Origin: Polytrichum commune
Lineage: Eukaryota; Streptophyta; Polytrichopsida; Polytrichales; Polytrichaceae
NCBI GenBank assembly: GCA_950295325.1
Contig: OX485803.1
Location: 66,109,554 to 66,173,553 of the forward strand
DNA length: 64,000 bases
Direction of reading: 5' to 3'
Under the pieces are notes generated by a model. It saw only the letters and a list, made by a program, of their open reading frames with translations, had not been told where the DNA came from and did no database searches. Shown piece by piece: positions 24,401 to 36,559 of the stretch; the stretch's first letter is position 1; each line of letters begins with the position of its first letter. A program made the translations under genes and the position numbers.

Positions 24401-24740
24401 AAGTCACTGGCGCACCCATTGATTTGAGAAGGTGCAAATGGTGCATATCACTCGTTCAATTTTTTTAGTTTTATGTAGTAAACTCTTGTGGGAAGGAACC
24501 AGTGGTGGCATCCACCCACAATGCACCATTAACATGAGGAAATTTGCACACATATAGAATAATTACAATCATTGGATCTACCCAACCTTTATTTATTTAT
24601 TTTAAAATCACGAGTTTAATGATCACTTAAGAGTAGCCATGCTTAAAGTGGCGTATCAAGGGGGCCACAAAATGAGGTATACTAATTTTTTCTATTAGTG
24701 TGCACCATAATAATGATCCTCAGGGAACTATCTTTGAGAG
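21474..24740. other. No gene seen
   Basis: Long AT-rich stretch without supported genes. The only small structure noted is an 11-bp-arm hairpin at 24304-24326 (CCCACATTCAG / CTGAATGTGGG with one base between). Confidence 0.45.
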
Positions 24741-24860
24741 CCTCACTTGAGCTCCTCAAATGAGCTCAAAATGTGGTTCCACCGCAGGAACCGTCTTCAA
24801 ACCCACTTGAGCTCCTCAAACGAGATCAAAAGTGGGTCCCCATTGTGGAAATTGTCTTCA
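24741..24860 (+). repeat. 60-bp tandem duplication
   Basis: Two diverged head-to-tail copies at offset 60, each with CACTTGAGCTCCTCAAA, then CAAAA..TG(T)GG, and GTCTTCAAAC at the end. No coding potential. Confidence 0.7.
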
Positions 24861-27800
24861 AACGATTAGTCTCATGTATCATGTCATTTTTTTTTAATAC
24901 AATAACAATAATGTTTGCTGCATGTATAGACCCCCTAAGTGCCTTAAATACATACTAGGGCAAGGTTGGCATGTACACTTGGTAACGCTTGGTGGTACAT
25001 GTGGCAATAATCACATAACATACAAAATATGTCATGACTTGGAATTTTGGTTACCAAACCGTTTGTCATTGGCTGAGCTAGGTTGTTGTCATAATCAAGA
25101 GTCTTTCTACTAGCCATGGACGTCCAAATGTGACCCATGCATCTATAACAATGTAGCTCTTACGTACTAGAAGGGAATGGTTAAGTACCATTGAGGTCAC
25201 TAACATATGTACCATATGTCATCATATATGAGTGGTAGTATGGTAGTCAGAATGATATGAAACGAAGCTAAAGCATTTTTGTTTTTTTATTTTATTTTTG
25301 TGGAGAATTTGTTGGAAAGTGTCGGTGTAGATTTTTTGTAGTCCAAGCTCATCACCCCCCCCCCCCCCCGATTCCAGACCATATTATGTGTGATAACTAG
25401 TTTTGTATTCACAATTGCATACTATACTCTCAGCACGTAAAACAAAGCCTCAAGCCTTTAGGGGCTAAGTTAGATCTTTCAGTAGAATCCAAGCTCAACC
25501 TTCAACAGATAGACACTAATGGACAACAAAGCTCCCTTTAGGATGTGTTATCCTACATTCTCCAAAAGCATTCACGTAGAAAGGTGAACAAAAACAACAA
25601 CCAAACGCAATAACTTGGCATGTAACGATCATATCATGTAGCACACGCAAGGGTTGTCATTGATCTAGAAAGGATGTTTGAGAAGCACCAAAAATGGGCG
25701 TGGCAAAACACCCTAGGAATAGAGCAAATGTGAGTGACTAGGATGGGAAGACCCTAGGGCAACAATGTTCAAGCATTTTTAATTTTTTTATTATGCCTAT
25801 TTCTCTTTCATAGACCTTATTCTCTTAGTGAATTTGGTCTTGTTGCAAAAGTCTCAAGAAGAGGAATCCAATGGTATCTAATATGACATAGATGACCTCT
25901 GTATTTTCCACTATCTATGGATAATAAGAGAAGAATAAGAAAATTCATTATGCATGGGTCTTAAGAAGCGTATTCAAAAATCTTATTAAATAAGATTATG
26001 TTTTAATATGTCTCATCATGTATATAATTGCATAATTCTTTAATCTGATGCTCTTATTATAACACTTTCACGCTTTATTATGAACTTATTTATACATTGT
26101 CCGAGCCTTATTTTGCCAATGACCCCTACTTATTATACATGTGTTGCCACCCTCGGGAGAAGACAAGGGCTATGGTCATAGGTTTGAATACAATGCATAT
26201 TAGTGCTTTGCCTCAATGCTTACATGTCAAAACATAAGAAGAATTCAATACAACTCATGCCACATCTAGTGCCTTACCAACCAAGATTTTAAAACTAAAC
26301 TAAAAAAACTTGACTCAAGAAATGAAACCTCTTTTTGTAGATTGCAATGTGGAATTATGCAAAATTAAAATTAAAAAAAATCCTCTTGATCTTGCCCAAT
26401 GTGGCAACCAAAGAGGGTGATAGGGGACAGTTGCTCCTACAAGTCATGAAAGTCACTCTATGTATTATCAACAACAATTGTATTATCACACTAAATCAAT
26501 TATATAGTGTAGCATTCATCTTCCAATCTCAAGAAGATTTAGCACAAGGAAATGAAAAGGATTGAAAATTTCAAAAGAAAAAAGAGAGAGAAGTGAATTG
26601 TGTCAAGACAAAAGTGAAGAATTCCCTAGCCACATGACTAAAGTGTAAACCTGTGATTGCAAAGTAGTAATCTTCTTGAAAGAGGCTACTCTAGTCTTTT
26701 ATGTACACAACCACCTTCCATTTCTCGAGCACCAAAGTGTTGTTGTGACTAGGTAACCTACTTGGAAATCTCACTATGGAGAACTATCTAACAACTATCC
26801 ACCTATCAATTCAGGTTATCTTGCAAATGGCACTTCATCCATGTGGTTCACACAATTAAACGAACCAATGACAAATAGAACTTGTTTTATTTATTTATTT
26901 ATTTAGAACAAAATCCACTTTTTTTTTCTTCACCTGGGATCCCCCCACTACATAAAGTAAGCACCAATTTGTTTGATCTTACAATACATCTTGTTATCCA
27001 TGTCTGGGCCATCTCCTCCAAACTCCCTGCATTGCTTTCACATTTGTAGGGCTCACACTGCTCACTTCTAGCTACTTTACAATAATGTACATAGGAATAG
27101 GCTCGTATGGCTCACAATAATTGCATCACATAATTTGTTGGCTTTGTCTGTAAGACAGAGACTATGCATCAACTTCTTTGTTTCAAGAGCAAATTTCCTA
27201 ACCACTTTGTGTTCACACTTGAACATTACTTGTTCTTGTTATTTTTGGTCCACTTTATTTAATGTGGATGTTAACTATACTCTTCAAAATCCAGAACTTG
27301 TTTCCGTCAACATGTCAAGAATAATTCATACCAAGTACGTTGTCAAGCAGAGGCGCCCATAACGAATCACCGAAGAGACTTTGCGCCAGATCTAGCGAAG
27401 TATAAGGTGGTGCAAATTCATCATGTTTAGGAAGATAGAACCTAGGAGGATTGCAATTTTTTTTTCGGTAATTTTATTCTTTGAATGGAAAAAAAAAGGC
27501 TGTGATTTTTGGAAGCCAAAAGTTGACGCAAACATATTACCAATGTACATCTGGAGTTTGCCATGACCGCCCATTTTCATCGCTCGTTCCGCCTCACTCC
27601 AGCACTCAAAACCAAGACACGTGTCATGGCACTACTGGTTCTAGCATGATCGAAATTGAGTCCCAACTTGATTGAGATTTCCGGTACACTAAATAGATAG
27701 ATAGATAGATTGCCGATGGGTCCTGATCGGGGATAGGCACCTCTACTATACATGTATTCGCAAGTGCATGCAATTGGTATAAATATTCCAGTGAGAAAGT

Positions 27801-28918
27801 TTGGAATTATGGTGTCAGAAATTTTGAACTCCTGCGACTGCCAGCCTATTCTTGAATGTTTTGTAACACAAAGTCTAGAGTTGCTGATCTAGAGTGATCA
27901 GGTCCCCAATTTGGTAGATATGACTATGAGTGTTGTTGGCTATGGGTTGGTGATCAAGTTTCTATGACAAGCAGTGGGTAAAAATTGTCAATTTTTGTGG
28001 AGAAGTCAATACCTTCACGTTCTGAAATTGAATAAGCAAACATTTGCTCTAAAAGTACTGCAGGTTACGAACCATTACGAGACTGGAACAGTTGGTGGTT
28101 CCACATCTTGGCTATTGACCTCTGATCATCCTTTGCTTTTGTTGTATGTGTATGCGACTTTTGATGATCATTTGAATGTATTCACTTGAAACGATGATGT
28201 GTGAATAAGATGCAAGTGATCACATCATATTGAACAATGTCATGAGTTTGGAGATTAGAAGTATCTTCTATTGAAATTTGTGTCTCCACAAGTTAACATA
28301 ACATTAATTAGTAGCATAGACATGCACCCTTTCCGATTCGAGTGCAGGTGGGACTTTGCCTTGACAAGCGTACCTTGCCAACAAACGAGGTTCAGACAAC
28401 CTCGGGTTGAGTTGGCGGTAGGGTTGGAAGAGTTGCCACATGGGTTGAAGCATTTAGGTTCCACCACCATGATTGAACTGCACTTGTTCTTCACATGTGT
28501 AGTAGAGTGACGGAGTAGGTGGACGTGTAAGATAGAAAAAACAGTGATAAACTGAAGAAGAGGAAATAAATTGTTCGTATGCACATGCCTTATGCCCTTC
28601 AATAGTGATGAACTTCGAAGAGTGGGACCATGAAAGTTTCAACCACCAATTTGGGGCATGTTCTATATACATAGATTTCAAAATTGAGGATGATTAACTT
28701 ATATTTTATAATACATCTTTGATTTGCTTTGGAACCCCAACTCTTTTAAACAGTTGATTTACCTCTAATCTTTCATTTGAGTTCATATAGGGTGATATCA
28801 TGAAACATTAATACTTTGTGTTTTTATCATATAAATGATTCTTCAAAGTGAACATGTAGATAGTTCTCATTGGCCCCCCTCCCATGGTACAAGTCAATAT
28901 TCAAGTAAACATCATATA
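24861..28918. other. No gene seen; C15 homopolymer and GATA run
   Basis: AT-rich intergenic DNA. It contains a run of 15 C at 25355-25369 and a short (GATA)n at about 27693-27710. No supported coding region was found on either strand. Confidence 0.45.
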
Positions 28919-29186
28919 CACGGATGGCCTTATCAACTAAAATGAGCCAATTGGGCCATTATGAGACAATCCGTACCATCATAATTGGTGAGATCTTCCA
29001 TATTATAATTGATTATTTGTATGGTTTTATAAACATGTGTGGGTGTATTGGAATGATTGAGTTGTATTTTAAGAACCCTCAACGGGTATTCTCTCATACC
29101 AACTAGCAATCATTATGTTCCCATCACGTTCCCTACATTAAATTGAGTGGACCAATTGGCTCATTTTAGTTGATAAGACCATACGG
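28919..29186. mobile_element. MITE-like unit with about 35-bp terminal inverted repeats
   Basis: The left end reads CGGATGGCCTTATCAACTAA continuing AATGAGCCAATTGG. The right end read on the other strand is CGTATGGTCTTATCAACTAA continuing AATGAGCCAATTGG. The unit is 268 bp, AT-rich and non-coding. A target duplication could not be fixed, so the superfamily is open. Confidence 0.6.
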
Positions 29187-29189
29187 TCT

Positions 29190-30629
29190 CAATATCCATA
29201 TTTTAATTAATACATATTTGGCAACACAAACCATAAATTCCAATTAAATATACCTATATATATATATATATATATATATATTTCCACTGCTTAATAATAT
29301 ATCTTTGTCAATGGTTGAGTGGAGCATCATCGCGGAGCCTTTATAATGTCATATATTATAAATTTGTTATCGATAACATATTTTATTTCCAAAACAAATG
29401 TATATATATCGGTTTATATCAATAAGGTAGATAGGTAGGTAAGCCTTAATCAAATAGTGGACTCGATCAAAAGCCTAGATTTGAGTGGAACCTAGTTAGG
29501 TGTAGATCTAAGACCATCAACCAAAAAGACATGTTTTTGAAAGAGATTGAACTATGTGCTCAAATTATGTACTAACTATGCTAGAATCAATAGTGAACAT
29601 CAATGGAGGGTACCTATATGACCATTTAATGACACAAGTATCTTCACTTTGATAATGAACAAGATATGTTTACAACCTCCAAAAATTATGAAGTGAATGG
29701 CTACAGGAATGATTTGCTCTAGCAAATTATTTTTGCACTAACAGCAGATTTCAGATTGTACGAGAAGTGGGTGAAGAGAGAAAAATGTCCAAATAGTATG
29801 CGTCTATCTCAATCGTCGATGATATACAATTTCGATCGAGGTTTGCTTGTGTACTTATATGCTCCATGACATTACCTTATGAAACCCAAGTTGGTGATCA
29901 ACCTCACCATGGATAACCGGCCAACACCAGTACGTATCTTTTACAGATACATGTTACGCGTTTCAATGACTAACCAAAATTTGCAGATATACTCTCAAGT
30001 AATTTCTTTCAACAGATTCTTCCATTTCAAGCAGCTAAAATTTATAGGAGAAACAACAAACACACACCATCAAGGCTGCCGAAATAGTTGAGGCAAGAGA
30101 AATACAACTAATTCACTCCCACCAATTATAAGTCCCCACATGCTATATACAACTACCAAAATAATGCTTGTGAATGTCACAGGCAGTTTGAATTTGCTTT
30201 ACTAATTTGTACACACCTTTAAAATCTAGTTCAAATGATGTTTTCAAGCAGCATTGAGCTTGACACATCCTGATCTAAGAATATCTTCATTGATTCCCAC
30301 ACCATCAACTTTCTCCACGTCCGCGGTGAAGTCTGCCGAAGTGGGATGAAATTTAAATCCCCTGTTGTCTACGTGTACATTAGGGGAAATCTTTGTGTAT
30401 GAATCTTGTGGGCAGCGTCTACATTCCACTGCGCACATTGAATTGCCTCTCTCGTAGCGACTAATGAGTGAAACTTCGTATAATTTGGCCCGTGACAATT
30501 CTTCAATCCCAAATGTTACCACCATATCCATTTCCTTGTTGGAGGTTCATGGCAAGCAATTTCGTCGCAGGACCGAATTTCTTGATCTGTACATGAATAA
30601 GTTTAACGTCGAAAAATTTGTGGAAGATA
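29190..30629. other. No confident gene; (AT)n run
   Basis: Holds a (TA)n microsatellite at about 29253-29280. A 95-codon open frame at 30244-30531 (minus) lies just downstream of the C2 gene. It has no recognised motif and may be 3' UTR or an alternative exon. Confidence 0.4.
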
Positions 30630-31538
30630 TCAGTGTGCGTAAACGCCATGATGGAAGTAAGGAAACCCGCAACAATTTTCTTCAAACTCTACGTCTTCTG
30701 CAGTTTCCGGTTCGATAATTTCAGCCTGCTGCGTGGGAACCGTGACTAATTGATCCGTGCGATCCCCAATCCTCACTGAGAAGTTCAAGAGTCCCTGTTC
30801 ACGACCGGAGGGTCTCCGAACCTGTAACACATGAACATGGTGAATTTGTTATTCCAATTCCGAATTTGCATAGATGAAGGTCGAGTTATATGTACGAGAT
30901 GACAGTGTAGTTCAAAGACAACAAGTAACTGAAAGTTGCCAACGAGACCAGTTCAAGATCACCGAACCGGGCTTCGGAGATGCATAAACGTATCAAACCC
31001 TCATCCTAATATACAAAGTTCCTTGTCACCCACGCAAGCGGGGGAATTCAAGTATTAACAATGCAGTCCGAATCCAATAAACTTAGTCTGCGGCACATAA
31101 GTTAAGCTAAGATTATCAACGATCACGCGATGTCCGGGCAATGCACTCTACAAATCATGCTTCGAAGGAACTACTGACCGGAAGAGACATGAAGATAGCT
31201 TCGCCCGGCCCTCTCCAGTGAGAAGCCTTTCCTGGCAATTGTGACAAATTGAACGACAAAGAGCCAATTATCTTGCCCTGCGTGCTGTAATCGTGGATTT
31301 CAACGTGAATAACGACCTCCTCCTCGTGTTCGAAGACAAGACTCTCGTCGGCAACCAGGCGGAGCTTGGCATTCCATTCCGGGGCAATCCCGGCCTTATT
31401 GTCCTCGCGGCTAGCCACCTTCTCGGCCGGGTTAATCCACGCCACAACGTACGGGCTCATCTTCCCGCCGAAATGCCTCACGTCTCGCAGATCGTGAGCA
31501 GATATGGCAGTGAACTCAATCTCCCGATAGATTGTCAT
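30630..31538 (-). CDS. C2-domain protein, SRC2/BAP-like, two exons
   Basis: Exon 1 (31538-31179) and exon 2 (30821-30630) join in frame through a GTCAGT donor and a TTACAG acceptor, giving about 183 residues. The C2 domain fills residues 1-110: REIEFTAISAHDLRDVRHFGGKMSPYVVAWI, WNAKLRLVADE, then VVIHVEIHDYSTQGKIIGS. The spliced junction restores the family motif LPVRRPSGREQGLLNFSVRIGD, which supports the model strongly. Proteins of this plant family bind membranes, often with Ca2+, in defence or cold responses; here the usual acidic Ca2+ loops are only partly kept. I chose the Met at 31538 because homologues start just before the first C2 strand. The frame stays open upstream to a Met at 31709, so an N-terminal extension of 57 residues is possible. 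GC-rich DNA at 31.1-32.6 kb marks the gene and its promoter. Confidence 0.8.
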
Positions 31539-32620
31539 CTTGATATTACCTAACCTTTCTGTTGCTACCCTCTCCAACTTCTCCAACCTCGGACAGACTG
31601 ACGCCTGCTCAAACGGACAACAACCCGTTGTAGCAATCTCAACAGCACAATCTGTATCTGTAAACTCCTGACCAAAGCTTTCCGATACTGTTCCTGTCGA
31701 TCCCCGCACCTCTTATTTGCAACAGGATCCGCACCTCAAACTAAGAAGAGACTAACAATCTCGCTCGAAGCTTGCAGTAACCGCGAATCAGAACCGCAAT
31801 CAAAGTACAAGAAACCCAGACCCGAACAACTAAACTGAACAGCCGAACTTCTTTGTCGTCCTCCTCTTGATTCCTGAACCAGCTGAGTCTCTATCGCTTC
31901 AACTTTCCTTCAGCCAAGGCACTGCACACTGATCATTCGATCACTGACCTGCAAATTTAAACCCTTACAGCCCGCACTCAAACAGGCTTGCTCACATGCA
32001 ACTGCAATATTACCGCCACAGGTAAGTTGCTACCTGCCTACCAGCCAGTGAGAACCTACGCTGTGGACGTCTGTTCATCAGAAAGTGGACAGGATGCGAC
32101 CACGAGATGACTTCCTCCCGCGGATCCGAGCGACCAACTCATCACCCGCCGCCTGCATGCCGACGCAACGCAACTTCCCCCTCCTGCCGTGCTAGACGAC
32201 ATCTTTCTGCGGCCGCTTGCATTGAAAGTTACACATGGACCCCATTCGCACTCCACCTTTTCGTTGTTTTCTTATTGCGAAATTCTTGGTAAGCAAAAAT
32301 ATCATTTCACCCACCATTTCCACAGTAAGTATCTTATTCCGCTCGCGGAAGCAGGTCCGCAAGCATCTCCTCTTGGTCTACCGAACTTGGAAGTCGTCGA
32401 TGAGCTTCACATCCATAGGTCCACCTACGGTCGCCTAATACCGCCCGGACGGATCGACGCGCGTGGGCCAACCAGAAGCTGCCACGTCATAAATTTTGAA
32501 GGCAGATCTTCTACTGGCGAGACTACTTCGTAGCGTCAGTACGCTGAAGGGTGTCGACGCTGACGCTGACGCGCCGGGTATCACTCGTGGAGGTCGCGGC
32601 CGTCAAGAACGTCTGCGGTG
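31539..32620 (-). promoter_or_regulatory. GC-rich 5' region of the C2 gene
   Basis: Base composition is clearly richer in G+C and CpG than the flanks, as expected for a promoter and 5' UTR of the divergent minus-strand gene. No unique TATA box could be chosen. Open frames here are short and without motifs. Confidence 0.35.
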
Positions 32621-34280
32621 ACGTGGCAAAGATATGTGGCTCATGATGAGTAGGGTAGGGGGTGCCATACACGTCAGCAAAAAGGCTGGATTGATATGCT
32701 CTACTAATAATAAGGGGATGACGAAGCAGGTTGGAGTTAAGTTCACACTTTATTAGTGACATGGCGCCCATGTTTCTCAGCAATCCCATGGGCTTCCGAG
32801 GCCCTCAAGCAAGGCCCAATATACCTCACCCCCCCCCCCCTCGTAATTGCAGTGGAAATAGCGTGTGTTAGCTAAGGTAAGATAGACAAGTGTTATTTGG
32901 ACACTTTCCTAGGGGCACCCGCTTCTCGAATGATATGAAACGTGTAATTAGTGCGAGGCGAGCAAGCACATCTAATCGTTTCCGTAGCCATTCGCCTCAT
33001 AATTTTTGGAGCTAATATGAATATCTTATTCATTAACAAAGCGAAGATAGTGACATTCATTTAGTGGTCATATAGGTCTTTCCAATCGTGTTAATTATCG
33101 AGCTTGTAATGCTTAGCATGTCTTGAGCATATGGTCCAATCTTTATTAAACCCACATTTAAGATTTGGAAACGTTCGTGTTTAGATTCACACCAAACTGC
33201 ACATCACTGAAATTTACATGTACAAATTGTTGTTGTTCAATTTAGGCACCCACTTCTTGGAGGTTGCAAATCGTTCGATTAGTGTGAGATGATCACCAGT
33301 TCCCAATCATGTCCGTAGTCACTTCCCTCATAATTTTTGGAGCTCGTATGAATATTTGATTCAATGTCAAGGGAGGATCTTATGTGTGATTAAATCGTCA
33401 TTGACTACTAAGCCCTGGTCAAGTGTCGTATTTTGAACATGATGCAGTCCAATCTCTTTTGAACACATGTTTTTTTTTTTTTGGGAAATTGCGGTGCACA
33501 TTCTTACTCCCAAACCTAACCACACACACCACTTAAATATGGATGAGTGATCAAGAAACGTCACCATGAAAGGCGACATGCTTTTACCCTTACACGAAAC
33601 AATAAGCATGTGCATATAAAGCCACTCGAGGATCGGTTGGTCAATCTTCAAAGGCATGATGAGATGCGACACAAGTGTGAGGTGGCATTCAAAGTGACAC
33701 GGCCTTCAAATTCAATGCGGTTCCCGATAGCATCTCGGATAGTGGTCGTATCCACATCATTTGACTTTTCATATTTGGTGCCACCTCACGCACCATTTTT
33801 GATAAGGAAACCCCTCCCCCTCTCGGGCCCGATGTGGTTGGCTATCACGATTTTGCACGCCACATTAAAAAGGAGTTGCTTCTAAAGTTGTTTATATTCA
33901 ACAAACATTAGCACGCACGTGTGATGGACAAACCACATGGTTCCTCATTATGGCGGTTTATCAACAAGTAAGTTGGGAGGACGGTGGTGAGAGGCAATCC
34001 CACAAAACAACTTCTCCACCGAAAGTTGGAATGGAGATGATTTCTCTCATGTTTAGGTTTCCTAAGGTAAGCGAGCCTACCTTGGTTACATATCTTGATC
34101 AAACACCTAAGTTTGATTGGTAGGTGGTTTGGTGCAGATATGAGAACCAACATCAAAAGACATGTGGTTAAAGGAGGATAGATTGCGTGTTCAAAAGTTG
34201 CCAACCAATATAGGTTTAGTAGTCAACATGATTAGGGGAACCTATGCCTGGGAGGTGGACTCTTCATGCCATGTACGAAC
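32621..34280. other. No gene seen; C12 run and degenerate duplication
   Basis: Contains a run of 12 C at 32829-32840. There is also a diverged tandem duplication of about 160 bp at offset about 331 (32910-33070 against 33240-33400), sharing GGCACCC.CTTCT and CATAATTTTTGGAGCT. No supported gene. Confidence 0.5.
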
Positions 34281-34283
34281 TAA

Positions 34284-34862
34284 GGGCCGCTTTATATTAG
34301 GGCCCATTTCTAGGGCCCATTTCCAAACCCTAGACATCAACCAATGAGAGTGCTTAGATTGCCCAAATGGGCCCTAATATGGTCCCGAGGGCTTTATATT
34401 GAGAGTCGGTCCACTTCTCCTAAAGATTGCGTGGCGGGTGACATGGCAGCGTTTTGGAGGGAAAAAAGTGGGCCGAAGGCAAAAAAATGGGTCGAGGGTT
34501 TATGGAGACCCACTTCGCATCTACGGCCCACTTCACCCAACTTCCGTCATATAGTCATTTATGACTTTATGACTTTATGACTTTAGTTCAAGAAGGGGCA
34601 TAATTCATTTAAGACAAAGTGGGCCGTGGATTGGGCCTTACAATATAAAGTCCCTAGGCCCATTTGGAAGGCCCACTTTAAAGCGGAATTTCCAATTTGG
34701 GCCCTACAAGTGGGCCTATGGACTTTATATTGCAAGGCCCACTCAACGGCCCACTTTGTAAAGTAGGGCTAAAGTTAGAGTAAAGTAAGGCCCACTTCAA
34801 GTCCAAGTGGGCTCTCCTCCAAATGGGCCGGCTGCCAAATGGGCCCTAATATAAAGCGGCCC
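34284..34862. mobile_element. PIF/Harbinger-like MITE, 579 bp
   Basis: Terminal inverted repeats of about 26 bp begin GGGCCGCTTTATATTAGGGC and end in the exact complement. The flanking TAA on both sides (34281-34283 and 34863-34865) is the 3-bp target duplication typical of PIF/Harbinger. Inside are further inverted copies of the same words (GGGCCTTACAATATAAAGTCC at about 34634 against GGACTTTATATTGCAAGGCCC at about 34719), so the whole unit can fold into nested hairpins. No transposase; non-autonomous. Confidence 0.88.
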
Positions 34863-34865
34863 TAA

Positions 34866-36550
34866 CATGAGTGTAAGAAGGGGTCTTACTTGAGGCATCA
34901 TAGTACATAGTATACGTAAGGGAGACATATTGTTTTTCTCTAGTGTGCACATTTAGAAAGGCCATCAAGAATTTTGATGTACAGAAGGTGGCCTTAAGGT
35001 TTAGAGACAACGTTGACAATGAAATGTGTTGGTTTTTATCTAATTTACGTTTTCATCCATTATCGTCATATGATAATAATGCTCAATGACGGCCATGCCT
35101 ATTCTTGTTATGACGTGCGTTGGGGTTCTAGGTATTTATTAACTGGAGACACTTTGAGTTCTTAGGGGCTCCCTTGAGTTTTGATCTCCGGATTGTGGCG
35201 AAGTTAATGTGTTGTTGTCTTTGTTTATTTGATGCAATTGTTGAGTTACATGCTATGGATGAGAAAATGTTCAATGATGCAAAGTGAATGTGGATTGTAT
35301 ATGTCAGAAAGGCATGTTAAATTCATGATCTTGTTTTTTGTATTTGTAGTGAAGGCATTTATCACATTAAATCGAAAAGCTTAGTATAAATACACGAGTC
35401 CATTTCCTAGTATGTTGTTAGTATATATACAAATTTTTTAATCTTTCTCTATAAACTCTGCGTATATATGGGGCTTAATTTCACAGTGACCCACGCACGT
35501 CATTTAGTTTTACAATGAAGAGTCCACCCCCTGGGAACCTATGTGACTTTCTTGTGGTTCACTGGCAACGGACACCGAATATCCATAACAACTTGAGATC
35601 AACTCCAAAACTTGACGACATTGTTCATGGCTTCTTCAAGTGATGGTGGCTCATGGGAGAGTTTAAGGGCATGAGCATACCTTCATATAATGGATACACA
35701 TGGGCATGGGGGCATATGGTTGCATGGGCTTATGGGGTTGGGGTTGCCCACGATAATGATTCATATGCATGGGCCAAACTAGATGTGCAAAGTTGGAGTT
35801 TAGAATGGGACAAGAAACCTACTCGACTCCTAAAATAACATTTTTTTTAAATTAAAAAAAAAACCATGACTTCGTTAAGTGCAACCCAATTGACATGAAA
35901 AAACCACAAACCTATGAGGGACATATGTAGTTCAACCCCTTTACCTTGATAAGATTGTCAGGGACCCAGCTCAAATAACAAAACATCTATCCATGATCAT
36001 GAAGCACTTGTTTACAAGTGAGTGTCCCATGATGTCACCTTCTCTGCTTACAAGATCGTTTTTAATGGGGTGAAATGAGATTAATGTTGAAATCAAAGAA
36101 GCCAAAACACTTATGGGACGAGACAAATATCGATGGCTCGACCCAAGAAGTGCAGGCAGAGCCCTGGCTAGATCCAAGACAAATTGAAATTTGTGCCTTG
36201 ATGGTGTTAGGGCATGGATTGGCGTAGTCATAGTGGACATTAGAATGTATAGATTGGATGTGCAGATCCAATAGTATTTAGATCGGTTGTGGAAAACAAC
36301 ATTAGGTCAAAGATTTAAGGGTGAAGGCAAGTGGACGTGATCGATCCTGATCAACCATATCTAGGTGAACCAAAATATAGATAAGGGACAGGAGCGAATG
36401 AACCCCAAAAAATAGTGATTGGGTCTCTAAATGGAGACATTTGCAGCAAAAGTCCGGTATGGGAGTGGACCAAGATTCGACCCGATGATGGAAGAAAGGG
36501 GCAGATGGGTTGCTGGTGAAGGTCCAAAATGTGACGTGTAAATGATGGAG
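34866..36550. other. No gene seen
   Basis: AT-rich intergenic DNA before the LINE. Short open frames lack motifs. Confidence 0.4.
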
Positions 36551-36559
36551 GCGGTAATA

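Noticed and set aside
30244-30531. Separate 95-codon gene downstream of the C2 gene
   Set aside because: There is no motif, no visible splice link, and the position suits a 3' UTR.
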